Of a stretch of DNA of 64,000 nt, positions 35,646 through 47,900 are shown piece by piece (position 1 is the first letter of the stretch; each line of letters begins with the position of its first letter). Location: the NCBI RefSeq assembly GCF_036370855.1, contig NC_088130.1:67184941-67248940 (forward strand). Reading direction: 5' to 3'. A program made the translations under genes and the position numbers. Source of the stretch: Dromaius novaehollandiae (Eukaryota > Chordata > Aves > Casuariiformes > Dromaiidae). Below the pieces are notes generated by a model, which searched no databases, was not told the origin of the DNA, and worked only from the letters and a program-made list of their open reading frames with translations.

Positions 35646-37697
35646 AGATAGGGATTAATTTAATTCCGTTTGCCCCTAACTACTAAAACAGGTAATAATT
35701 ACAGCCTTCATAAGCTGTATGGAGCAATGGAGATACTTCAGTGTCTTGGTCCATCTCAATGCAGACAGCTTCAGCTAGAACAGACATTTTAAGATCTAGC
35801 CAACACAGTATCTGATTTTGTTGGGTTAATTTGTTACCGTTCTACATGCTAACACATTTTACAGTGATTGGTACAGTTAAAAATGTACGACTTATCCAAA
35901 GATCAAACACCAAGAACACTTATGGCTTCTATAGGGAAAGTCAGATGTCTCATTAGCTTATTTACAACTTTCAACCCAAGGCAGTTCTGTCTTTTTTTAG
36001 GTGTCCCACTAAGGTCCCGTCCTTCATTTCTGATGCTCCTCAAATACTCAGGGCTGTGGGAAGCGTTCGAAGTGCTCGAGGCCTGGGACGCAGGCTCCCT
36101 CACTCTAACGCTTCCTGTACACTTGGATTTCCCTTAAAGTTATTTAAAAAGCACTTACGTACAATTGCTTGTAGATTTTGAATACCATGCAGACAACACA
36201 GAGATGCCCAGCAGCCTCACCCACGTTAGACAGGACATAAAATGATAATAGTCTGGAGGGTCTTTTCAGAGATACGGGTTATTGGCTTGACGTACAAGCG
36301 TTGGGCCCAATATTTTTCGTATCAATCAAAGCCAACTGCAAACTTTGAGCTGGCTTCCAAAGGAACAGGGCTGAACCCTGCCTTGAAAACATTCACATCA
36401 CTGATGAATTCCACGCTGATATTTTAAAGCAAGCAGGAAAACACCTCTTTTCTCAAGGCAGGGGATTCACACACATACACAATTAGGTACAGAGGGTCCA
36501 TTAGGGTTCCTAGTGCCCATGATTTGAAATGGCAATTTACACTGCCACGATGAAATGCTTTGCATAGATGATTTTTGAAAAGATGAAAGTGCAGAAATCT
36601 GGAAGGGAGCGTGACAGTCGCAACATTTCTGCTTCCAGATAAGTTTGTTCTTTATGCACACCATTAAAAACACAGTATTGCTACTGCACCATATCTACAG
36701 TATATTAAAAATATATTTGAAAACAAGTGAATAAGAAACAAGAGGCTGCTCTTCCTGACCAAGATCAGGGCCCAGTTGTGGAGGCTTGCTCTGAAGTACA
36801 CCAAACTTTCCATGGACTTCACTGGACTTTGGAAAAAACCCTAAGCATAAATACTGACTCCAGCTGAGCACTGGACCTTTATTCCTAAAACATCATCTCT
36901 CCTCAGAATTTCCCAGGGAGTTCTGCCCTTAAAGATTGCTGAATTTTGCAATGTTTCCTTCTTAAACTATGTGCAAAAGCTCCAAGGTTTTCTCCACACT
37001 CGGATGCAAACCAGATAGGGCGAAAGGATCATTTCAGAGCTCTCCATTTTCATTACTCACACTTGTGCTCTGCAAAATCAGAGCCTCAATGACAAGTCTC
37101 CTGGCCTCAGAAGATTAAAAGGAGAAATATCCTCCCGCTCCACATCTCAACACTGTGTCCACCCCAGTTTTCCTTACACACAAACCAGAGATTGCTTCCA
37201 TCTGCCATGTGCAATCTAGCGTGGGCAGCCTACCTCCTGCCATGTTATTAAAGCTTGGGGAGCAGCAGCATGGCTGCAGTCTCCTCTGTTCTCCTTGCAT
37301 GGCTTTTCCAGGAGCTTGCAGACCAACTGGCCATGGTATGCCTCCTCCCAGAGATCCCAATGAGAGGAGCCGTCATGGCATGGCTCCCTGCTTTGTGGTT
37401 CATGAGCTGACTTCCCAAACTCTTGTTCAATCACAGAAAGTATGCTAAAATATTATAATGGACCTATCGCTGTTTAATCCATTCTGGCCAACAGCTGAGC
37501 TGGATTCCATAGATCAAGCAAGACGCTATACTATTTCAGCTAAATACTTTCTTCTCTTTGATAACAGCACTGGCAGATCCATAAGCCTCCTCTGTTGACC
37601 TGACAATAAAGGAGAAGCAGTCCTAGCTGTCTTTTTCTGACTCAATTTGCATTGCCAGTGTATGCAGATATCAGGGACTTCTTAAGAGAGTCTCCGC

Positions 37698-37757
37698 AAT
37701 AATACCAGGAGTGAGTGATTAACCCATAATAATACCAGGAGTGAGTGATTAACCCAT
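37698..37757. repeat. Perfect 30-bp tandem duplication
   Basis: Two identical 30-bp units starting aataataccaggagtgag and ending attaacccat, at 37698-37727 and 37728-37757. Perfect identity implies a recent event or a minisatellite seed. Confidence 0.95.
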
Positions 37758-38201
37758 TATAATTTTCTCTCTCCCTATCTCAGATTTCATACTCTCAGCA
37801 GCAGAGCCAGGATTACAGTCTGAGCTCAGGAAGCGATGCCAGAGAGTTGACAGCCTTTCTTCTTGGATAGATTTTTGCATCAGGGCTATTTCTCCAGGGC
37901 CCGCATCCTCCTCCATGGGAAATCACAACATGCTAAGCATGCCTTTCAGGTGCCAGAAAAGCATGCTGTAAACACTTGGCTTCCTGACTCTGGTTTCTTA
38001 TCACACAGGCATCCCACATTTTAAAAGAAGGTTCTTTAAGACTGGACATTTGGAGCTTTGACCGTGTGGGAGAAAGAAAACAAAATAGCCTCCAACTCAG
38101 ATAACCTCCTGATTTCAAGAGAGCATTTTCTTATGCTCACTACTCAATGGTGACAGAAAACAAGGAGGGTCCTTCTCTGTGCAACAACCCTCCTTTTCCT
38201 C

Positions 38202-38220
38202 CTGTCCTTTTAAAGGACAG
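38202..38220. repeat. 9-bp inverted repeat with 1-nt centre
   Basis: ctgtccttt, t, aaaggacag: a near-perfect palindrome in intergenic DNA. No function is evident. Confidence 0.7.
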
Positions 38221-40933
38221 CCAGAAACTCGGGCTAGTCAATGCTGGCTCATTCGCCCTGCAGTGATGTTGCACAGGTAGCGAACACTGCGTAGCTGAAA
38301 TCTCCCCGGCGGTATTTGTTTGCTGCCCCTGGAGAACAGAGCGGTTGGCGGGGTTTGTCCTCAGACCCTGCTCCTGCGAGCTACAACCGTGCCATTTCCA
38401 TGGTGCTTCACAGAAGGTGCAGCACGGCAGCAGGAATCTGATTTTACAGAGCCGAGAGCAAGGCAAGGAGGCCAAGAAAAATATGAAAGCGTATACTTAC
38501 GGCATTTCTGACAAAAATGCCGTAGCTTTCCTTCAATCATTTTTTGAGCAATGTCTGAAAAATGAACAAGAAAATAAACATGTCGCAATATGCACGCCTT
38601 TTAAAGGAATATTTTATATATATTTCTTTGAAAATTTTTCTGGCTTGCAAATCGCTCCTTATATCTAACTATACACCTATATACATCTTCACAGACATGT
38701 CTGGGCCTGTTTCTGCAGTCCCTATGTAAATAAAACACCCATCTCCTTGAATGGGAGTTCTTTTCAAATAAATGGTGCAGGATTGGGCCTTTGGTGTGTA
38801 TGTGTGAGTATCCTGCACACGTTTTTAAATCATTAAAAAAATATAGTAGTTATAGACTTATAACCATTCAAAATCTAAACACAGTAAAACTGCACTTATT
38901 ACAGTATAGCCTAAGAGAAGTTACATTACTCATTTGTATGATGCAAACAAAGGAAAGGAAATGTTTGTGATTCTGTTACAGTTTTGCTTATCCTTTTTCC
39001 TGTCCAAAAAGTCCAAAAGGATTTTTGCAATTAAAAGAGGGATCTGCACCGTTTCTTTCCAATATGTGGATGCTTCTCATGTGCTTTCCCATCTTCTTTA
39101 AGTAACTCTTGCAACATATCAGACTCCTTTCCGTTACTTTTGTTCACCTCAATCAACATAGTGAAGAAAAAACCTTACCAAAGAAAGTATCCTTAGCAAA
39201 GCAGCAGCAACAAAGCAATGCTGAAGTGACGCTAGATCCCTACCCAGGCAGAATAAGAAGTAAGGGCTCTAGGTACAGGCTTCAGCGTCATTCCCATTAT
39301 TATAAAGCTTAATGCACAGCAAGATGGCCAGCTCACTGGGTCACATTGCTTTCTATGTAGCACTTTCGTTACAGCACTTCATTATCAAAGCCCTTTGCAC
39401 ATTAACTTACAATACACAGCAAAGACAAAGATCTTTTTTGCATATTAAATCAAGGAAACCATTTCATCTACAAGTTCATTCATAGCGTGCTGCGTATCTT
39501 ACAGCCAGCCAATATGGAGTGATGTTCACTAACACATGGTACAACTCTAAGACTAAAAGCACAATGACACAAATATAAAAACCTTAAGCACAGGTCCCTC
39601 ACTCACTTCTGGCTGGTATCTCCCAAGTAAGCTCTGACACTTTTATCAAAAGGGGTTGCTTTTAAAGTAATCTGGAGTCTAGTGTAAAGCTAAAAAAATA
39701 TACACTCTTGTGTCATCCAGGCCACTACTAGTCAGTAGGGACTTTGAAATGGTGACCACCATGCTTCACTCCCTTTTTGATCCCTTTATCCATAGTGTGA
39801 GCAACTTTCACAGCTGTCAACATAGCACAGAGGCTTTTAAAGAAGCCTTGTGCATTCATGCATTAAAAAATGAAAATCCAAGTCCTGACGTGGATTTAAA
39901 CCCTCTCCTGAGACAGAAAAGTATCCTTCATATAGGACCAGCACTTTAAACCTTGATCAGAGATCTCATAATCTAAGAAAGACAAGACGAGGCACTGGAC
40001 AACAGCCCAAGTGCTTTAGTCTTGGAGCTTATACTAGAAAACTCCACTCATTTATCTATGTCAGCATAGCTCAAAGAGCAAACCTCGCTCTCGTGCATGC
40101 AGTCATACCAGTACGAAAGGGCATATACCAGCAGCCTACCACACTGTGGTTCAGCAGCCAAAATAAACTGCAACAGTATGTGGCATCTTTTCTCCATCAG
40201 GATTTTGCTAGTTTAACTATATCAGGTGAAAAATGAAGCTTGGCTTAACTGATGGAGTCATGCTGGTAACTTTTTAAAGAATATACCAGCCCTTTTATTG
40301 CCCTACCATAATAACATTCTCAACACAAATAAATGCCACATTAAGACATCTGAGGTCTTGAGATGCATGAATTTAAAACAAGCATCACAATCCAAACCAC
40401 AAAATACATTCACTACCTTTTAACTTCATTTCCCGCAAGTATTTATCACAGATGCCTGAAAATATTTAACTCAACCTGCACAACAGTCAATCAGCATTTA
40501 GATGCTCTTACAAAGTCTTCTATAAAAAACAAAGAGGAAAAGCCTTTACTATGTTATGCTGTGACATTTGAACACAAAAATCAACTCAGGAAATATAACT
40601 AGAGTAGTCTCCCTGCTATTCAGCCTGAGCAAAGTTTGCTGAAGCGGGAAGGAGCACAGTTCTTCAGCAGGGACTCCTGTCTGAAGCTGAGACGGTCACT
40701 GTAGGAGAAAGCACACACATTGCTTGTGTGTTAGCTAGAAAAATAGTATTACAGACTATGAGAAAGAAAACAGCATCGGCAGAGGAGACCAGAACTACGA
40801 GACACAGGAAGGAATCAAAACGAAGCAGCTCTAAAACAATTACACACCATGATCAACACAGTTACCTTTTGCTGGGAATGGGAGTAAAACATTCTCTCCT
40901 ACTTTTGCTGAAAAATTTCATAAAGTGATCTAG

Positions 40934-40939
40934 TTTATT
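40934..40939 (-). terminator. Candidate poly(A) signal AATAAA for ST8SIA5
   Basis: Canonical hexamer on the minus strand about 565 nt after the stop codon at 41504. No strong GU-rich element is obvious just downstream, so use is uncertain. A second hexamer at 40294-40299 is the alternative. Confidence 0.25.
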
Positions 40940-41503
40940 CCTATCACATCTAAGTGCAATTTTTCACCAATACTTTGTGAAATTACAGAATAAAGACCTC
41001 AAGTTATACACTTGCCATTAGAACTATAATGCTAAAGAATATTTTCAAAAAACCCAAAATGCCAGAAAACAGTACTTTCAATAAAATCTAGCAACACCCC
41101 AAGGTATTCAATTCAGAAACCTATGTAAAGTCAAACAGTCTATGCTAAAATTCTCCACCACTGATTCTTCTCAAAAGTTTGGTGCTTTTCCTCAAAGTGA
41201 AAGGATAGCTATATTAATGTGCTCTGTATATCACTAAACCTATTGGGAATGTGCTTCTTATCTGAGTTGCTTTCCAGGGCAGTGCATATCCTGGGACAGA
41301 GGAGTTATGCTTTACCCACACTGTTACGGACCCTACTCTGCTAGCAGGGAAGATGCTGGTATCCTAGATCCTATGGGATGCAATGCCTTGAGGAAATTTA
41401 TATCAAACAATTATTGCATAATTTCAGGGTGTAATAAAACCTCTTACACCGTACACAGGCATTAAGTTCCCTTTGCACTTTGTCAGAGGAAGAACTGTCC
41501 TTG
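40934..41503 (-). other. Candidate ST8SIA5 3' UTR
   Basis: Downstream of the ST8SIA5 stop codon on the minus strand, the first canonical AATAAA is at 40939-40934 and a second at 40299-40294. A weaker TATAAA-type hexamer lies near 41402-41396. Which one ends the transcript cannot be decided from sequence, and the true 3' UTR may be longer. Confidence 0.3.
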
Positions 41504-41972
41504 TCAACAGCAGCTACAGGTCCCTGTATGAACCCGCAAGATCCCCTTGCTGTGCATGTGGAGAAAGTTGAAGATTTCTGAGGGCATCGCATGAAAACCA
41601 GGGCGAGGTTTGACATTGTCATAGTAGTGGTGAGTTATAAAAATCCCTGAGGGGTTCATAGGGAAGGCCCAAAAGCCAAAAAGGTGGACCTCTTCACAGA
41701 GCTCCAGAGCAGCAGTCACCAGGATCAGTCCCGTGCTAATCCGCTTGGCCCGCACCCCTAGACCGAGCCAGTAGCGCGAGACGTTGATGAGATACTGGGG
41801 ATGAAAGTAGTAAACAGCTTGCTGAGATTCAAAATCATCCAGGACGTATTTGACCCGGATGGAGACGTCTGTGTTGCGAGTGTTGTAGAAAGCCGGCAGC
41901 AACACAGAAGCATTTTCATAGACCTGGAGCACATCATAGAAAGGTTTCCTCCACTTCTCCAGCTTATGGAAT
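41504..41972 (-). CDS. ST8SIA5: ST8SIA5 exon 7 (terminal coding exon)
   Basis: Acceptor ttttctctttag precedes the exon; the first A completes the Arg codon begun in exon 6. It encodes residues about 222-376, starting [14 protein letters not shown] and ending GTCSCC with TGA at 41506-41504. It holds motif-III-like YYFHPQYL, the small sialylmotif and the HHYYDN VS motif, so most acceptor-side and catalytic determinants are here. Frame in the upstream direction continues past the acceptor to a Met at 41992, which is intronic. Confidence 0.96.
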
Positions 41973-44900
41973 CTAAAGAGAAAAGGATGCAAGCGAGGGT
42001 CAGACCAGCGTGAACTTCAGCTTTGACCCAACAGACAAGAAACTTCCATTGGGTTTGTACCAAAACATTTCTGATGCAGAGATGACGTTTCAGTTAAGAA
42101 CAGGAATATACTTAGATTTGTAGCTAAAAGAAAGCGTCAGCATGAAATGTAGGGAAAAAATGCGGAGAGAGAAAAAATACATTCTCCCCTCTTTTGGCAG
42201 TACACTCACTGAACACTGGACAAACTTTGTAGACATTTCTGGCCCTTTTTCATTTCTCATTAAGTATCAAAAGTATGTACTTTTTCCAAGGTTTGACCAG
42301 CTTTATTGTGCACTTCACAGTGCAGGACTATACAAAAAAGTAGCAAACACCAAAGCCAAGCAAAACCATCTGTAACATGTCCAACTGTAGAACTGAAAAC
42401 AAAACTGTCATGCAAGCAAATCACTTCACTTTGCTCAAGAAAACACACTCCCCTGGCAAGAAAGGTCACCAGGAATTAGTTAGCCCCAGGACCCCAAACA
42501 CACACTAGTTAGCTTTAGGCACACAAGGAGACACAGGGATCCATCCAGTTTTAGTGTCTGTTTTTGCCTGCTCTGGGATGTACCTATCAGTTCAGCCCTT
42601 CTGGTGCCCTGGGGCTGCAACAGCCTGGAGCCTCCAAGTCTGGCACAAAATAAAGTGGTTTTCAGGTATTAAAAATTTTTAAATAAAAATCACTCTGTCA
42701 ATCCTAGCTGCAAAGGTTAACTGGCATTTTTTAAAAACATACAACAATATGTGTTACTTTATTCAAGCATTTAGGATGGGATCCACTTGCTTTCAGGCTA
42801 AAGCATCCAAGACATTTGCACGGGGCTTGCAGGCGTGACAACACAGGACTTCCAGTGGAATGATGGCTCTGCTAATATGATTTCAGCTCATCAGCTTCCC
42901 ACTTTCCATTATCAATGTATAGGTCTAAGTGTTTAAGGCATTTCTCTGTGTTGTTACTGATTCCTTACACCAAACAACTTCAATCCAGAATGAAACATAT
43001 GATTAACAGTGTCAGTTTTAAGTAATATTGAAAAAACCTTCTCTGTAAGAGTTAGAATTTAGTGAAAGGTAGATTTGGAAAAGCAATAGGAGATGAAAAC
43101 ACAAGAAACAGAAAGAAATGACCTTTCAGTAATTATACTGGGATTGACAGTCACGACATCCGTCTTTACCCCCACGTCCGTAATGTATTTCTCAGATATA
43201 GGAGGCAAATTGCACCTATAAAGGAAAGAAATTATTAAGAAAGTTAAACAATTCCTTGCACCTTTTCAGGACTGGAAAGCAGAATTGATTTAAGCATTTC
43301 TTCCAAGCTAGAAACAGTTTGCAGATTTATAATTGTAGCAAAACACATTGATGCCCAAACTGTATATTAAAGTAACACATTCTTAGGGGCTGTAAGAAGA
43401 TGACCATTCTTCCCTGAGTCTGTCAAAGCTGACCTTTTTTGCAGATATAACCAATGTTCACTCATTTTGCTTCCGTAATAGCAATTCAACCATTTAATTT
43501 GGCAATTTACTACCAGAAAAGTTAAGAATCCCCAAGGACAATCAACCTCTGAAATGAAAGACTTCCTCAACATCAGCTGTTAGGTTGTATTTGGTAGTTA
43601 ATAGATAAACTACACCTATAATATCACTTTTGATGTGTTTTATTTTATAACCTAGTGAATTTATGGGAAATGCTCCACAAGAACTAAACCAATCCAGTTC
43701 CCTAATTAAACCAAAACAATCTGCTTCCTTCCTTTTCCCCTTATAAGTATCTCCCAGCGCAGTATGAAAGCTGCAATTCCGACTGTACAGCTTCACCAAA
43801 GGATGTCAATGTTATTAGGAGCAAACTTGTGAACATTTGCAAACCCTGACCTTGGCCTTGGCCCAGATGCATCATCTTACCAACTTTACAGCATCCCTAA
43901 AGAGATGCTGAAGTTGTCAAAACACACAAACACACACACAAGCTATCACACAAGCTCCACTTCCATAGGAAACATGGATAAAAAAGAAAAAATCTTCAGC
44001 ATGCTCAATCAGCGGATAACAAGGAGCCGGCTGGTCTTCCACTCAGTTCAAACTAGTGTCAGATTTCAGCTGAAATTTTCAAAACCTTTTGAAGTGCTCC
44101 TACAAGCCACAGTAAAAGCCATCACTGCTTAGACATCTGAATCGCACATCTCAAAAATATTACCATGCCTAATTCCCAAACACCTCAATACTTTTCATCA
44201 GGGATGAACACTAAGAACCATGAAGACACTAAGAGTAAGCGATGCTCAGTGTTTTCAAAATATTACAGTTTGGCTTCCACCCCTTAAAATACAATTCCTC
44301 CACTGCTAGGAGGAGGAGAGTGGGGGAGCGGAGGAAGGCATAAAAGTCCTTCAACATCCTTCTCAGACTCAGGAGATTCACATCTACCTCCCAGAGAGTC
44401 CCTCTTTATTAGGTCTGAGAATTTTTTTAAAATCACCTTGTCCTTCTCAAGGGCAAAGTTATTTCCAGCAGTTTTCTCTGCTAGTTGATGCAATGTTCTT
44501 TCAAGGTCCTCAGTTACACCTAGCACTAGGCATTGGATTCATCAGATCACATTCAAAAAAAATTTTCAAATATTCAGCATCAATATTGGTTAAACACTCA
44601 ACTCATGGCAGGATTAAGAAAGGGTAAATTCGTTGAAAGTGATAATTTATTACAAAAATTATACAATATGCATAAACTGTATTTTTGTCTTAGGACTTTA
44701 AAAAAATTCATCCATGCAAAGAGAGTAGTTGTGCCTCCAAATGTACCCAATGTTTCATCATAAATCTCCACTCTGGCCAGTAGATGGAGATAGACAATAA
44801 CAACTAGTAAATGCTATTTATGTGTATGCATTTTATGTATTCTGTTGCAATATAATAAATTCCTATGTGAATTTGTTTTACAGAAAAATCTTGGTTGCAT

Positions 44901-47900
44901 CCTACTAACCACAGGCTTCCTGCCAATATTAAGAGGCTTAGACAAGCATCCTGAAAGTATCAATGAATTTAGCTGTGCTCCACAGATTGTTTTTGAAGTA
45001 TTTTAAAGAGTCATTTTGTCGGCAACTAAGATGATGCTTCCCAACAGTTTGTCATCTCCACGTGTTACAAAATGTACCTTTCATTTCAACCACACTGATA
45101 CTTATGATCCAGCATAGTAGAAGGGAATCTACTGTAATTATTTAGTGTATATAGTTTACACTAGGCTTTTAAACTGAAGTAAATTATGTCAAGCCTGGAC
45201 TGTGCTACAGATTAAAATTAGGACACTAGCTTTACATAAAGAGGGCCCCAGAGGCAGACACAAAGGCTCTGAAAATATTAATAGTGAAGGCCGGACCTAT
45301 AAAATATTCTTATTTCTCATTTGATGCCAAATTAAATTAAGAAAGCAATGAGCCAAAATCTGACCTATTTTTTCTAGTATGAAATTAGAGAAATTCACTG
45401 ATCTATGTACAGTTACTCTAGACTTACAGGAACGTACCTAAGGTCAGAAAATGGGCCAACAGAAGTAAAACGTTTTTCATTTTTTACAAAACACATCACG
45501 AACCTGTGAGCTAGCAGTCATATGCCATGACCCAGGCAAAGAGCTTAACAGGTTTGAGAGAGGGATTAGACATGCATAGGAATAATAATAACGTATTTCC
45601 TGTATATATTAAGCATGATAAAACTCCCTAATCTGGTGACACAAGTGGGACATCCCAGACAACACAAAACCTGGATAATACCAGATATGGTGGGAAGAGC
45701 TGCAGAAAGACACCCAACCTTCAAAGTCACTTCAGTGTCTCTGAACACCCTGGGGTCTACGAGACTGATTAGAGTAACCCACAATGGCAGTAATGAGCTG
45801 GCTATCTGCAGCCACGTTCTTCCTTATCTGAGCTAATCAACCTTACTGGACTTCAGAAGTGTAACATGGAGACACCCTCTACGACCTTCCAGCTTCTTCT
45901 CAGTCCACGGAGCTACTGTCCTCCTGACTCTGGGTTTATGCTGCCAGATATAGAAAGGGATGGTGCTGAGCCTGATTTAATAAATAATCTGGGACTTGTG
46001 CTATGCAATCAAAGTGAGAGCACCATTTCAGAAATACAGGTTGAAGGCATGTGTGCTGTGCCAGAACCGAGTTATTAAGCTCTGGCCAAGCTGTGTACCA
46101 CACAAAAGAGGAGAAAATTGGCCTGGGAAAATATAGCCATGTTCACATGGTGCTGCTCCCGGGCTAATGTCCATGGAATGATAAATCCACAACCTGAGTA
46201 ACAGGACAGGCTGAATAAGGGCATTAAACTTTGCGACAGAAGTCAATGATTAACCAAGTCGTGTTAGGAACAAATAAGCCTCCAAAGTATCATTTTTAAG
46301 TACATATTATACAGTGGGGTGTTTTTTTCGAAATGTTTCATTTTGCGCAAGAAGCAGACTATTGATTTGGCCAGTTTGGCAAATCCCATGTTTCAGTGTG
46401 AGAGAGAATAGCTTTGCATCGTTATTAAAATAGGTGAAAGAAATGCTGCTGTGATGATTACCGAAACACGAAGTCCGCACTGTCAATCTCCCGGCCACAT
46501 CTGCTGTTCTTCAGAATTCCTCCGTTCCCAACCACTGCACATTTCTTAAACTGGGAGCGGTGGTACGGCATATCCTGCAACAAGACAGCAAGGAAACAGT
46601 CAGTCTCTTGAAACATGGAGGCAACAAGTCTTTGGTTTTTCCTTTTTTTTTTTTTTTTTTTAGTGCAGCTGCATCTTGGATAAAAAGCCTGCAGATGCAA
46701 TAATCATAGGAAGCTGACACTGGCTCTAGCATGTAGTACTCCCATGGTGTACATGAACTGATGGGATTGTTTTCTTTGCAATTAGAGATGCTCTGGGCAA
46801 CTAATTTGGAAGGAAAAAAACAATGACCTGTTTTTGTCCAGATTTAATAATAGAAGAAGCAATTTTAGAGACTTGCTTTCCCTTCTGATTTCCACATGGG
46901 GGCATAAACCATAAAATTAGTGTACCCCAGGTGTAGCCTTCTGAGCTGCCTGCAAGCTGCTCACTCCTCCGGCTGATGTCCTGCTTTTGAGAAGTCTGTA
47001 CACAGTCCCTGAGCAGCTTGCAAAACCCAAGAGGTCTCTCTAAACCAGACAGAATATTACAGATATTTATCAGAACCCAGCTCAAATTCTAGTGCTTGCT
47101 ACACATTCCTCACAAACTGAGCTAATAGGATTAATGATTATTAATTAGCACTTGTACTACCAGCAGTGCCAGAGCCTTTGGTTAGGCACCTCTACAGGCT
47201 CAGAGAGGATGAATCCTTCTGTAATCTGTGAGGCAAAATTCTGTCTTCAAATGCGCGCATGCAGCTGCTGATGAAGCCAGAGAGAGCTATAATCACATCT
47301 CTGAGAAGAGAACTGGGCCATTAGAGTGAGAGGGTTATGACGCAAAACTGAGCCAAGCTACATCTTATGAATATGTAGAGATGTGCTTATATAAGCATGA
47401 GAGCACTCCTTTTGGTACATACATATTTCATCAATAATTTCATACTGCAAACTACAGGGAGATGCAATCGTGGCATGACATTTCTAGGTGATTTTTCCCA
47501 GAATCCTTCCATAGCATTCATAAGACTTCAGGCAAGAGGGCATGTAATTACGCTTATTTGAGAAAAGCAGCAGCTCTCTGACACAGAGGCATTATAGACC
47601 TGTCTGTGCTTTACCCAGTGGTTCCTTAGTACAAAATGCCTAGGCACTCCTGACAGGGGGATCAGAAACCAGGTCCCCCCACTCAGCACAAGGCTCTTGA
47701 CCTTACAGTCTTGCTTGCTTGCTCTCAGCCCTGTGTCTCTGACATTTGCTGTGCAGCAGCCCAGCTCCAGCTAGGCAGAGGGTGGCTTTGGCCACGTAAC
47801 TGCTGCCCAGTGAATCCCAAAGGCAGTTAGGCATGGGATAGGTGCTGCAAAGCATCCTCAAGGCATATCTGGGTAAGTATAACAGCACTTATGTGACACT

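Larger units (their letters stand above)
31051..40933. other. Intergenic, downstream of ST8SIA5
   Basis: No supportable gene; frames are short and unrelated to known families. Contents seen are a 16-base T run at 32062-32077, MIR-like fragments near 35565-35645 and possibly 39360-39415, a perfect 30-bp tandem duplication at 37698-37757 and a small hairpin at 38202-38220. Much of 33400-34300 is AT-rich unique sequence without repeats. Confidence 0.5.

Noticed and set aside
36730..36900. Possible dispersed repeat with 'gacttcactgg' words
   Set aside because: Too diverged to assign to a family by eye.
41973..41992. Met upstream of FHKLEK in the exon 7 frame
   Set aside because: It lies in the intron before a clear polypyrimidine tract and acceptor.
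46575..46732. Lys-rich N-terminal extension of the exon 5 frame
   Set aside because: Produced by the intronic A run; a good acceptor sits at 46575-46576.
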